A stretch of DNA of 64,000 bases from Flavobacterium selenitireducens (lineage in GTDB: Bacteria; Bacteroidota; Bacteroidia; Flavobacteriales; Flavobacteriaceae). Where the stretch lies: positions 109,073-173,072 of the forward strand of contig NZ_JAAVIY010000009.1 of the NCBI RefSeq assembly GCF_014748335.1, written 5' to 3'. The notes under the pieces were generated by a model. It was not told the origin of the DNA and ran no database searches. It worked only from the letters and a program-made list of their open reading frames with translations. The translations under genes were made by a program, and so were the position numbers. Below are positions 25,971 to 35,777 of this stretch, piece by piece. Numbering within the stretch: position 1 is the stretch's first letter; every line of letters starts with the position of its first letter.

Positions 25971-28900
25971 ATGGAACCGAGAAAAAAAATCGTTGCGATA
26001 GCGCTGCTCCTTTTGAGTTTTGGCAACATCCACAGCCAGGTAGGCATCAACACCACGAATCCGAATTCGATGTTGGACGTGCGTGCTTCCGACTCCGCCA
26101 ACCCAACTCCAACCGACGGGATATTGATTCCCAAAATCGGTCAATTTCCCACTACCGATCCCGGCCTCGCTCAGGACGGCATGTTGGTCTACCTAACGAG
26201 CCAACAAGGTTCTAATCTCCCTGGTTTTTATTTTTGGAAAAACGCCGACGCTTCATGGGTTGCGCTTTCAAATGCCAATTCCGGAACATTGGACAACGCC
26301 TACAACTTTGGCGGACCCGGTCTCGGACGCAACATAACGGCCAACAACGGCGCAGTTTCTATCGTCGGCAGCGACGGCCTGGTCGTTTCCGGAACTCCTG
26401 ACAATGGCGTGACCATGCCCGCGACTTCCGGCACCAAAATGATCTGGAACCCGCGTAAATCCGCGTTTCGCGCCGGAACCGTAGTAGCGGCCCAATGGAG
26501 CGATGCCAACACCGGCTACTTTTCGACGGCTTTCGGAGGCAACGCCACTGCCAGCGGAACCGATGCGATGGCATTCGGAACCTCCACCACGGCATCCGGG
26601 ACCCGCGCGACGGCATTCGGCACCTTCAGTACGGCGTCGGGACTGAATTCGACTACGTTCGGAACGTCCACATTCGCCAATGCAACCAATGCCACAGCGT
26701 TTGGGTTTCTGTCGCGGGCGACGAACAACGAAACGACCGCATTCGGAGTCGAATCGGAAGCATCCGGCTATGTAGCGACGGCTTTTGGCAGCGGCATCCT
26801 GGCGCGTTCGTTCGGGGAAACCGCAATGGGAACGTACAATACAGATTACACTCCATCTTCCATTACCGCATGGTCGGCCCAGGACCGCATCTTTTCGCTC
26901 GGAAACGGAGTCTCGAACGCAGCAAGGTCGGACGCGATGACGGTTTTCAAGAACGGCCTCGCGACACTGCCATCGGTAACCAATGCGCTGATCACAGCCG
27001 AACCGACGGGTAAAGCCATCGTGACCAAAGAATGGATGCTTTCAAATCGCGGCGGAACATTGGATCAGGCCTACGATTTCGGCACAGCTGGAGGCGGACG
27101 CACGATTACCGCAGACAGCGGACCGGTAACTATCGATGGAACCGACGGATTTGTAGCAACAGGCGTGTCGTACTCAGGAGCGACAATGCCGGAAACGGCG
27201 GGAACCGCGATGATCTGGAATCCGAGGAAATCGGCGTTTAGGGCGGGAACCGTAGATAGCGCGCAATGGAGTGACGCAAATACCGGCTTCAACTCAACAG
27301 CCTTTGGCAACAACACTACCGCCAGCGGAGGTGACGCTGCGGCTTTCGGCAGGTCTACCACTGCATCTGGCTGGCAATCAACAGCTTTTGGCGATGCTAC
27401 CACCGCCTCGGGCGGGCGTTCCATGGCCTTCGGTTACTACGCGAACGCGTCAGGCGAGCAGGCCACCGCGTTTGGACTCAATTCAAACGCTCAGGGAAAT
27501 CACGCCACGGCTTTTGGCACTAATACTACCGCCTCGTCGCTTGCATCGACGGCCTTTGGCTTTTTCACAAACGCATCAGGTTATTTTGCTACAGCTTTCG
27601 GAAGCCAGACCAACGCTTCCGGTAACAACGCCACTGCATTCGGTTCGGGAACTCACGCGTCCCAAAACGAATCTACCGCATTCGGGTCGGGCAGCAATGC
27701 ATCGGGTAGCGTGTCAACTGCATTCGGCCATGGCGTTTTTTCCAAGTCTTATGGAGAAATGGCAATCGGACTTTACAACACCATCTATTTCCCATCGTCA
27801 ACGGGCTGGTTCGGTACCGACCGTATTTTCTCGATCGGGAACGGAGTCGCGCCTGCCGGAAGGTCCGATGCGTTGACAATTTTAAAGAACGGGCTGGCCA
27901 CTTTGCCATCGGTAACCAATGCGCTTATCAACGCCGAACCCACCGGTAAGGCAATTGTCACTAAAGAATGGGCGCTAGCCAACCGCTTCGGAACATTGGA
28001 TCAGGCGTATGATTTCGCAACACCCGGAGGCGGACGCACGATAACGGCAGACAATGGTGCGGTTACCATCAACGGAACGGACGGTTTGGTCGTGTCAGGC
28101 ACGTTCAACGGTGGTGTGGCGATGCCCGCGACTACGGGAACTCAACTGATCTGGAATCCGAGAAAATCGGCATTTCGCGCCGGCACGGTAAACGCTGCTC
28201 AATGGAGCGATGCGAATACAGGATATTATTCTGCGGCTTTCGGGGGAAATAACACCGCAAGTGGCCAGGACGCAATGGCTTTCGGCACGTCGAGTGTCGC
28301 TTCCGGCAGTCAATCGACAGCCTTTGGGAACGCCAGCCTGTCTTCCGGAAACCAAGCTACCGCATTCGGAGTATGGTCAAACGCCACCGGCAATCAATCT
28401 ACTGCGTTTGGCCAGCTCACCTCGGCATCGGCAGAGCGCGCGTTGGCCTTCGGGGCACAGACACAAGCCTCCGGCGTCCAGGCTGCCGCTTTCGGATATC
28501 TGACAACTGCATCGGGATACAATTCCACGGCATTCGGATGGAGCTCTTTCGCCAACCAGAACAACGCGACGGCATTCGGCTACCAAACACGGGCGACAAG
28601 CCAGGAAGCGACAGCATTTGGTTTCCAGTCGCAGGCAAACGGTGCAAGATCTACGGCTTTCGGGGAAGGATCGATCGCCTCGAACGTGGCCGCCACGGCT
28701 TTCGGATGGGCAACCGAAGCAAGCGGGCAAAGGGCGACGGCTTTCGGATACCAGACTGTCGCGAGCAGCAACCAGGCAACGGCATTCGGATCGCAATCGA
28801 CGGCATCGGGACAGGTCGCCACGGCGTTCGGACAAGGTGTAACGGCACGCTCTTGCGCCGAAACTGCCACGGGAATTAACAACGTCGAGTACACACCGGG

Positions 28901-29816
28901 ATCCACGTCGGCATGGGTAGCAACGGATCGAATTTTTTCTGTCGGAAACGGAAGCGCCGCAAATGCGAGATCGAACGCGATGACGATCCTCAAAAACGGA
29001 CGCGTCGGGATCGGATCGACACTGCCGCGGGCGCCGCTGCACGTCACAGGCCAAAGCGATTTGACCAATGCGCTTAACATACGATATTTCAACTCTGGCT
29101 CGAATCTCGTCACGTTCAACAACTGGACGGGAAACACATCGGCCTATTTTGAAGGGAACGTGATCGCGACCGCATCGTTTGTGGGCGTAAACACGGCGGC
29201 TTGGTCAGATAGCCGACTCAAAAAGATTAGCGGGATTTCAGACGGAAAACGCGATCTGGAAACGTTGAGCAAGATCGAAATCGTCGATTATACGATGGTG
29301 GACAGCATCAGCGATCCAAAACGTTACAAAAAGATCGTCGCCCAACAAGTCGAAAAGCTGATGCCGGATGCGGTAGGCCAATACAGCAACTACTTGCCGT
29401 CGGTTTACCGAAAAGCCGATCGCGTAACCACTATAGGAACCGCCGTCACCATTAGCGTTCCCGACCACGGTTTTGTTGCCGGCGACCAGGTCAAGTTAAT
29501 CTCGGAAACCAAAGGAGACATCCTGACGACCGTCACACGCGTAATAGATCGCCATACGTTTTCCATCGAGACATCGGATCAGATCGACGATAACCTTTTC
29601 GTCTACGGCAAGAAAGTCGACGATTACCGGGCCGTCGATTATGGCGCGATCGCGATGCTCAACGTATCGGCTACCCAGGAATTGCTGCGATTGTTGACCG
29701 AAGCTAGAAACGAGGTGAACGAAATGAAGTCGAAGAACGAGGAAATGAAGGCTGAATTCGCGGAGATCAAATCCGAAATCGCCTCGATGAAACAGCTGAT
29801 GAGGGAGAATCAATAA
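25971..29816 (+). CDS. YadA-head-like surface protein with S74 chaperone domain
   Basis: The 1281-residue product starts with a signal peptide (KKIVAIALLLLSFGNIHSQ) and the flavobacterial opening VGINTTNPNSMLDV. Most of it is made of 14-residue YadA-head-type repeats with the theme TAFG-xxxx-ASG. These are arranged in three large blocks, each introduced by GTLDxAYxF (nucleotides 26283, 27054, 27990) and ending in a KAIVTKEW or similar phrase. The C-terminus has a peptidase S74 / endosialidase chaperone domain with Ser1079 and Lys1084 (WSDSRLKKISG), which trims itself after trimer assembly in known members. A coiled coil closes the protein. There is no T9SS sorting domain and no YadA membrane anchor. 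It is probably a trimeric fibre, perhaps an adhesin. Confidence 0.88.
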   Translation: MEPRKKIVAIALLLLSFGNIHSQVGINTTNPNSMLDVRASDSANPTPTDGILIPKIGQFPTTDPGLAQDGMLVYLTSQQGSNLPGFYFWKNADASWVALSNANSGTLDNAYNFGGPGLGRNITANNGAVSIVGSDGLVVSGTPDNGVTMPATSGTKMIWNPRKSAFRAGTVVAAQWSDANTGYFSTAFGGNATASGTDAMAFGTSTTASGTRATAFGTFSTASGLNSTTFGTSTFANATNATAFGFLSRATNNETTAFGVESEASGYVATAFGSGILARSFGETAMGTYNTDYTPSSITAWSAQDRIFSLGNGVSNAARSDAMTVFKNGLATLPSVTNALITAEPTGKAIVTKEWMLSNRGGTLDQAYDFGTAGGGRTITADSGPVTIDGTDGFVATGVSYSGATMPETAGTAMIWNPRKSAFRAGTVDSAQWSDANTGFNSTAFGNNTTASGGDAAAFGRSTTASGWQSTAFGDATTASGGRSMAFGYYANASGEQATAFGLNSNAQGNHATAFGTNTTASSLASTAFGFFTNASGYFATAFGSQTNASGNNATAFGSGTHASQNESTAFGSGSNASGSVSTAFGHGVFSKSYGEMAIGLYNTIYFPSSTGWFGTDRIFSIGNGVAPAGRSDALTILKNGLATLPSVTNALINAEPTGKAIVTKEWALANRFGTLDQAYDFATPGGGRTITADNGAVTINGTDGLVVSGTFNGGVAMPATTGTQLIWNPRKSAFRAGTVNAAQWSDANTGYYSAAFGGNNTASGQDAMAFGTSSVASGSQSTAFGNASLSSGNQATAFGVWSNATGNQSTAFGQLTSASAERALAFGAQTQASGVQAAAFGYLTTASGYNSTAFGWSSFANQNNATAFGYQTRATSQEATAFGFQSQANGARSTAFGEGSIASNVAATAFGWATEASGQRATAFGYQTVASSNQATAFGSQSTASGQVATAFGQGVTARSCAETATGINNVEYTPGSTSAWVATDRIFSVGNGSAANARSNAMTILKNGRVGIGSTLPRAPLHVTGQSDLTNALNIRYFNSGSNLVTFNNWTGNTSAYFEGNVIATASFVGVNTAAWSDSRLKKISGISDGKRDLETLSKIEIVDYTMVDSISDPKRYKKIVAQQVEKLMPDAVGQYSNYLPSVYRKADRVTTIGTAVTISVPDHGFVAGDQVKLISETKGDILTTVTRVIDRHTFSIETSDQIDDNLFVYGKKVDDYRAVDYGAIAMLNVSATQELLRLLTEARNEVNEMKSKNEEMKAEFAEIKSEIASMKQLMRENQ

Positions 29817-29890
29817 TCCCACTTCGGAGCCGCTATTTCTCAACTGGAAACGGCAATCGCTCCACTTCGATAACCGTTGCGTTTTCCGTA

Positions 29891-29926
29891 AAACAAAAAG
29901 CCCGGAAACATTTCGCTTCCGGGCTT
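29891..29926 (-). terminator. intrinsic terminator of the 1879-residue protein gene
   Basis: The arms AAGCCCGGA (29898-29906) and TCCGGGCTT (29918-29926) form a nine-pair stem. On the minus strand the stem is followed by TTTTTGTTTT. It lies 20 bases after the minus-strand stop at 29946 and may also stop convergent transcription from the left. Confidence 0.85.
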
Positions 29927-29945
29927 AAGAACAAGTTTGGGTTGG

Positions 29946-32900
29946 TTAGTTTTTAATGACCTTGAACGTTTGCGATGCACTTCCCGAAGTCGCTTTCACA
30001 AGGAAAGTTCCCGCCGGCAAGTGGCTCATGTCGATTTGCGTCGAGGTGGCGCTCACATTTTTCGAAATCACTTGCTGGCCCACGATATTGAAAATCGATA
30101 TTTGGGTCAATGTCTCGGTATATTCGATGTTGAGGATGTCGTTTACCGGATTCGGATACAGTTTGAAGCGATTCTTGCCGAAGTCGCGCGTATTCAGCTC
30201 CGTAACCGAAATGCATTCCGACGTCACGGTGCAATCGCCATTTGAAACGACTACATAATAATCGCCGACAACCGCAGGAATAAAGGTTTGATCGGTTTCG
30301 CCGGCAAGCTCAACGTCGGCGCAGGTAAACCATTGATATGTCGCACCGGTTTGCGTAGCGGTGACGATGCCTCCCGCCTGGCTGACACCTGCATCAGGAG
30401 CCGCATTGACGCTAACCGAAGTTGCAGCCGAAGTCGCCGAAGTACACGTTCCGTTGTTTACAGAAACCGAATAGCTTCCCGAAGCCGAAACCGTGATCGA
30501 TTGGGTCGTGGCACCGTTTGACCAGACGTTTCCGGTAGATGAGGAAGACGTAAGTACCACATTTCCGCCTGCGCAGAACGTCGTTGCTCCCGAAGCGGAA
30601 ATCGTCGGAGTCGCCGGCAATGGATTTACCGTAACGGTCGTCGTTGAAGAAGTCGCTGATGTACATGTTCCATTGTTTACGGAAACCGAATACGTTCCAG
30701 AAACCGAAACCGTGATCGATTGGGTCGTTGCACCGTTTGACCAAACGTTTCCGGTCGCAGCCGAAGAGGTCAACGTAATATTTCCGCCTTCGCAGAACGT
30801 CGTCGCTCCCGAAGCTGAAATCGTAGGCGTCGCCGGCAATGGATTTACCGTGACGGTCGTCGTTGAAGAAGTCGCCGAAGTACACGATCCGTTGTCAACC
30901 GAAACCGAATAGCTCCCAGATGTAGAAACCGTGATCGATTGGGTCGTGGCTCCGTTTGACCAGACGTTTCCTGTCGCAGCCGAAGAGGTAAGCGTAACAT
31001 TTCCGCCTTCGCAGAACGTCGTTACTCCCGAAGCGGAAATCACAGGCGTTGCCGGAAGCGGATTTACCGTAACGGTCGTCGCCGATGAAGTCGCTGATGA
31101 ACACGTTCCGTGGTTTACGGAAACCGAATAACTTCCCGAAGCCGAAACCGTGATCGATTGGGTCGTCGCTCCGTTTGACCAGACGTTTCCGGTCGCAGCC
31201 GAAGAGATCAACGTTACGTTTCCGCCTTCGCAGAACGTCGTCGCTCCCGAAGCTGAAATCGTCGGAGTCGCCGGCAATGGATTTACCGTAACGGTCGTCG
31301 CCGATGAAGTCGCTGATGAACACGTTCCGTTGTTTACGGAAACCGAATAACTTCCCGAAGCCGAAACCGTGATCGATTGGGTCGTCGCTCCGTTTGACCA
31401 GACGTTTCCGGTCGCAGCCGAAGAGGTCAACGTAACGTTTCCGCCTTGGCAGAATGTCGTCGCGCCCGAAACTGAAATCGTCGGAGTCGTCGGCAATAGA
31501 TTTACCGTGACTGTTGTTGTAGATGAAGTTGCCGAAGTACACGTTCCATTATCTACTGAAACCGAATACGTTCCAGAAGCCGAAACCGTGATCGATTGGG
31601 TCGTGGCTCCGTTTGACCAGACGTTTCCGGTCGCAGCCGAAGAGGTCAACGTTACGTTTCCGCCTTCGCAGAACGTCGTCGCTCCCGAAGCTGAAATCGT
31701 CGGAGTCGCCGGCAATGGATTTACCGTAACGGTCGTCGCCGATGAAGTCGCTGATGAACACGTTCCGTTGTCAACCGAAACCGAGTAGCTTCCCGATGTA
31801 GAAACCGTGATCGATTGCGTCGTCGCCCCGTTTGACCAAACGTTTCCTGTCGCAGCCGAAGAGGTCAACGTTACGTTTCCGCCTTCGCAGAACGTCGTCG
31901 CGCCCGAAGCGGAAATCGTAGGTGTCGTCGGCAATGGATTTACCGTAACGGTCGTCGCCGATGAAGTCGCTGATGAACACGTTCCGTTGTTTACGGAAAC
32001 CGAATAACTTCCCGAAGCCGAAACCGTGATCGATTGTGTCGTGGCTCCGTTTGACCAAATGTTTCCGGTCGCAGCCGAAGAGGTCAACGTAACATTTCCG
32101 CCTTCGCAGAACGTCGTCGCTCCCGATGCTGAGATAGTTGGCGCTGTTGCCGCCGGATTGACCGTGACCGTAATTTCGTTAGACCCAGCCGATTCGCATG
32201 TGCCGTTGTTTACGCCAACCGAATATGTCCCCGACGTCGTTACCGTAATAAATTGCGTCGTCGCCCCGTTCGACCAAACGTTTCCGGTGGCCGCCGATGA
32301 GATTAAGATAACGCTTCCGCCCTGGCAGAACGTCGTCGGTCCTGTAGGTGTGATCACAGGAGTTGCCGGCAACGGATTGACTGTTACCGTGGTTCCAGCC
32401 GAGGCGACAGAGTTACAGGTTCCGTTGTTGTAAACCACAGTGTACGTTCCGGGATCCGAAACCGTGATCGATTGTGTCGTGGCACCGTTCGACCAGGTAT
32501 TTCCGGTCGCGGACGAGGAGGTCAACGTCACGCTTCCGCCCTGGCAGAAAGTGGTTGCGCCTGATACGGTAACCGTCGGAGCTGCCGGAGCTGGCGTAAT
32601 ACTGATTACGGTAGCCGCCGATGCCTGGGATGTACACGTTCCGTTGTTGACTGAAACTGTGTATGAGCCTGCTGCTGAAACGGTGATCGATTGTGTCGTC
32701 GCCCCGTTCGACCAAACGTTCCCGGTAGATGAGGAAGACGTGAGCACCACATTTCCGCCTTGGCAGAATGTCGTCGCTCCCGAGGCGGTAATTGTAGGAA
32801 CGATTGCCGAAAATGTCGCACTGATCGTATGGTTCGCATTTACGTTCGAGAACGTGTAGGTAGAAACCGCGCCTTGAGAAACGCCATCGACCAAAACATC

Positions 32901-35585
32901 TGAAATGGCGTAAGCGCAATTAGCGGTGATCGTATAGGTTTGGCTGCCGTTAGTCGGAACGGTAGTTGTCCCGGCTGGCGAAATCGACCCGTTTGTTCCG
33001 GCCGATGCTGAAATGGCGAATCCTGCCACGTTGCTCTCGGTGGCACCCGGTGTCGGCGTCAATAGATTTCTTGGCAAACAGTCGAAGTCGTTCGTCACAC
33101 TTGGAATCGGTGTTCCTATGCCGTCGATCGTCGGATTGGCTCCTGCTACGAGATGCAGATCGGACTGAGACGCAAAAACCGGCAGCACTTCTATCGAGTG
33201 AGCGTCTTTGGAAGTTGCGGCTTGCCAATCGGCTAAAGTCGCATAGTTCGTTCCTTGGTTGTTCGACAGTCCGCCTGAACGGAAACCACCGTCCTGGACG
33301 CCTCCGCTGTAGAAAACGTTGTTGTCGGAAACCAGGTTGGCGAAAGTCGTGCTCAAGGTTCCGAACGCGTAGGTTTTCGTTATGGCCGTTCCGGTTGCGA
33401 TTTGCGTGGTCGAAACGATGTTGTTCTTCATTTCCAATGACGGATCAAGGCCTGAAAGCCCGATGCCATAGCTTGGCGACTGGTTCGATCGGTTCCCGCG
33501 GTCTCCGTAGAGATGAATCGTGTTGTGGTAAAGCTTGGTTTCAGAAGCTACTGCTCCCACGACCCAGATTCCGGCTACGTAATAGTTATTTTGTGCAATG
33601 CCCGATACGTTGCTGATCATGTTGTTGCGCACCACGTTCGGCGTTCCGAAAGCCATTCCTGAAATGGCGATTCCAACCGTCGCTCCTCCTAGATCGACGG
33701 TGCTTACCACTCCGGTAATCCAGTTGTTGGCGATCAATGCGCCGCTGATGCCACCACTGCCTACACCCAAGGCGTAAGCTGATCCCGCGCCGATTGCCAA
33801 ACCGACAGTCTCACTGCCGCTGGTGCTGTTGGTGTTGTTCACAAATACCTTGTTGAAGGTAACCTGCGGATTGAGTTCGTAAGCAATGTAAACCGCATTT
33901 CGGGAAACCCGGTCGGTCCCGGTTCCGGTGATGTCATTTTGCGTAATGACCAGGTTGGTGTTTTGGTTAGATGTGCTGACGCCCGTCGAATAGATTCCGA
34001 CGTTGACTTTCCTGACCGAGCAATTTTCGATACGGGTATTTTCGTTGTGTGCGGTAGAAGGATTCGCAATCGAGTTCGGGAACACGCGGAACATAATGCC
34101 ATAGCCGCCCGCAGCTGAATTACCAACGGTATTGATGTTTTTGACCGTATTGTTGTTGGCACCGTTCGCCGCCGATTGGAACAGGATTCCTGCAGAGTTT
34201 CCGCTCGTGTTGTTTACAAACGTAAGTTGTCGCAAAGATGCGTCTCCACCAATCTGGCAGGTTGCAGCTGTTGCTCCGGTCAGCGATCCGTTGATCGTTA
34301 CGTTGTCTGCGCCTTCAAATCGGATGAGCCCAGGATTATCGATGCTGTTGCTCACCGAACCTGTGACGGTCCTCGGCGCTCCGAAAGGCTGGATCAGAAC
34401 GGGATGTCCACCCGCGATTTCGTTGAGCGCGAAGTTTCCGGTTTCTCCTGTAAGGTCCGAAATGATATTGATGGTAAGAGGGCCCGAAACTCCGGCAATC
34501 CTCGTATTGATCTGTTGGAAAATCCCGCCCGCATTTGTCAGCGACGGGTAATCACCTCCGGTTCCGACAGTGTAGGTTCCCTGCATCGGAGGTAAAACGT
34601 CCTTTATGGTAAGGATGGCCGTCTCGCCATTCGCGATGGTCGCATTTGTAGGATTGGAAAGTGTCAGCGTGATCGTTTCGCTGTCATCAAGCACAAAGTC
34701 GGCGTTGATGGGAATGCTGATCGTTTTTGGCGTCATGTCTCCATCTGCCCAATTTAACGTTCCTGCAACTGCGGAATAATCTTGCCCTGCCGTTGCCGTG
34801 CCGCTGCTCGTAGCGTAATTTACCGAAACTGCGCCGGTAGATCCGCCGTTTCGGTGCACGATAATGGACGCCGTGGTGTTTTCAGCTGCGGTGAAGGTTG
34901 CGTTGTCGAACGAAACATGGCCCGCTGAACCCGGCGTTGTGTAAAAAACCTGGATGTTGGGACGACCACTTTCCGGAACGCCGTAATCGTCTTCGTCAAA
35001 CGGCGATGTCCAGGAATACCAATATTGGGAGGAATTGTTAGGACCTAATGACCATCTGAATTGTTTGGCCGTCATCGACTCGCTTAAGGCATTGCCGCCA
35101 TCGGTCGCGACCAGAACGCGTATGTTGTTGCCCGTGTAACTGACAGGTGTCGTAAAGGGAATGTTGATCCAGCTGCCCGGCACGAACGCGGAAGAAGGCA
35201 TTGTCCCGGAATACTGGGCCGCTCCCGAAGGTTCAATATTCGCATAGATCATGGAAAAGAAACTCGTTCCGGTTCCCGCATTGCTCAAATACACTTTCAT
35301 AGGCGTATTCTGAGGGCCGTTAACGGATTGCAGATAGTAGCGGATTCCGGTAATCGTAGAACCCGGGGCTATGCCAAGTTCGGATGCGGTATAAATGGAT
35401 ACCAATCGCTCGTGGTTATCATTTACGGACAAAGGTCGATTGCTCAGGAAGCCGTAGGTGTTTCCGGCCGGAATCGTCGATTGGCTGAATGCCGTCTGCC
35501 AGCCTAATAGCAGGCCCAGGATCGAATAGAGGAAAAATCGCGGACACCACGAATTTCCCATTACGGAAGGGTAATTTTGTTTCAA
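29946..35585 (-). CDS. giant T9SS surface protein with eleven Ig-like repeats
   Basis: The 1879-residue product has a signal peptide (FFLYSILGLLLGWQTAFSQ). The parts in order are: a beta-sandwich domain (about 30-210); a Calx-beta domain (about 220-330, ATSSGTATAGQDYSAVAGTL); a long right-handed beta-helix-like region with many Asn (about 340-840); a short bacterial repeat domain (YTFSNVNANHTISATF); eleven 73-residue Ig-like repeats (about 922-1728, GATTFCEGGNVTLTSSAATG and WSNGATTQSITVSASGSYSV); and a type A T9SS sorting domain (FKLYPNPVNDIL, ending TFKVIKN). Each repeat has two Cys that could form a disulfide. It is probably a cell-surface adhesin or polysaccharide-binding protein. A second ATG at 35561 is a possible start. 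Confidence 0.9.
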   Translation of the reverse strand: MKQNYPSVMGNSWCPRFFLYSILGLLLGWQTAFSQSTIPAGNTYGFLSNRPLSVNDNHERLVSIYTASELGIAPGSTITGIRYYLQSVNGPQNTPMKVYLSNAGTGTSFFSMIYANIEPSGAAQYSGTMPSSAFVPGSWINIPFTTPVSYTGNNIRVLVATDGGNALSESMTAKQFRWSLGPNNSSQYWYSWTSPFDEDDYGVPESGRPNIQVFYTTPGSAGHVSFDNATFTAAENTTASIIVHRNGGSTGAVSVNYATSSGTATAGQDYSAVAGTLNWADGDMTPKTISIPINADFVLDDSETITLTLSNPTNATIANGETAILTIKDVLPPMQGTYTVGTGGDYPSLTNAGGIFQQINTRIAGVSGPLTINIISDLTGETGNFALNEIAGGHPVLIQPFGAPRTVTGSVSNSIDNPGLIRFEGADNVTINGSLTGATAATCQIGGDASLRQLTFVNNTSGNSAGILFQSAANGANNNTVKNINTVGNSAAGGYGIMFRVFPNSIANPSTAHNENTRIENCSVRKVNVGIYSTGVSTSNQNTNLVITQNDITGTGTDRVSRNAVYIAYELNPQVTFNKVFVNNTNSTSGSETVGLAIGAGSAYALGVGSGGISGALIANNWITGVVSTVDLGGATVGIAISGMAFGTPNVVRNNMISNVSGIAQNNYYVAGIWVVGAVASETKLYHNTIHLYGDRGNRSNQSPSYGIGLSGLDPSLEMKNNIVSTTQIATGTAITKTYAFGTLSTTFANLVSDNNVFYSGGVQDGGFRSGGLSNNQGTNYATLADWQAATSKDAHSIEVLPVFASQSDLHLVAGANPTIDGIGTPIPSVTNDFDCLPRNLLTPTPGATESNVAGFAISASAGTNGSISPAGTTTVPTNGSQTYTITANCAYAISDVLVDGVSQGAVSTYTFSNVNANHTISATFSAIVPTITASGATTFCQGGNVVLTSSSSTGNVWSNGATTQSITVSAAGSYTVSVNNGTCTSQASAATVISITPAPAAPTVTVSGATTFCQGGSVTLTSSSATGNTWSNGATTQSITVSDPGTYTVVYNNGTCNSVASAGTTVTVNPLPATPVITPTGPTTFCQGGSVILISSAATGNVWSNGATTQFITVTTSGTYSVGVNNGTCESAGSNEITVTVNPAATAPTISASGATTFCEGGNVTLTSSAATGNIWSNGATTQSITVSASGSYSVSVNNGTCSSATSSATTVTVNPLPTTPTISASGATTFCEGGNVTLTSSAATGNVWSNGATTQSITVSTSGSYSVSVDNGTCSSATSSATTVTVNPLPATPTISASGATTFCEGGNVTLTSSAATGNVWSNGATTQSITVSASGTYSVSVDNGTCTSATSSTTTVTVNLLPTTPTISVSGATTFCQGGNVTLTSSAATGNVWSNGATTQSITVSASGSYSVSVNNGTCSSATSSATTVTVNPLPATPTISASGATTFCEGGNVTLISSAATGNVWSNGATTQSITVSASGSYSVSVNHGTCSSATSSATTVTVNPLPATPVISASGVTTFCEGGNVTLTSSAATGNVWSNGATTQSITVSTSGSYSVSVDNGSCTSATSSTTTVTVNPLPATPTISASGATTFCEGGNITLTSSAATGNVWSNGATTQSITVSVSGTYSVSVNNGTCTSATSSTTTVTVNPLPATPTISASGATTFCAGGNVVLTSSSSTGNVWSNGATTQSITVSASGSYSVSVNNGTCTSATSAATSVSVNAAPDAGVSQAGGIVTATQTGATYQWFTCADVELAGETDQTFIPAVVGDYYVVVSNGDCTVTSECISVTELNTRDFGKNRFKLYPNPVNDILNIEYTETLTQISIFNIVGQQVISKNVSATSTQIDMSHLPAGTFLVKATSGSASQTFKVIKN
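30395..32803 (-). repeat. eleven tandem 219-bp coding repeats
   Basis: Eleven units of 219 bases (73 codons) follow one another in frame, without indels that break the period. The central units (about 30900-32000) are the most alike; the outermost ones are more diverged, as expected when unequal crossing-over homogenises the middle of an array. Confidence 0.88.
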
Positions 35586-35637
35586 ATTTGTTTAGTTTAT
35601 TGATTAGTGGTATTCGCTTATTGTAAAAAAAATCTGC

Positions 35638-35645
35638 CAAACATA
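35638..35645 (-). promoter_or_regulatory. -7 promoter box of the giant T9SS gene
   Basis: On the minus strand TATGTTTG matches TAnnTTTG exactly, about 53 bases before the ATG at 35585. No TTG lies 19 bases further upstream. Confidence 0.45.
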
Positions 35646-35777
35646 CTGAAATATTTTTCGCCGTTTTTGGAGAAAAATATTTTTTTATATAAAAAGAAAT
35701 ATTACAGATGCAGGTCTCCTAAGTCCGTGAAAATCCGCCGCTAAGAATTTGAGCATTCCCGACATCTCCCTCCGCAA

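Noticed and set aside
30493..32859. Long plus-strand frames opposite the giant T9SS gene
   Set aside because: They repeat every 219 bases as mirror images of the Ig-like units and have no start or fold of their own.
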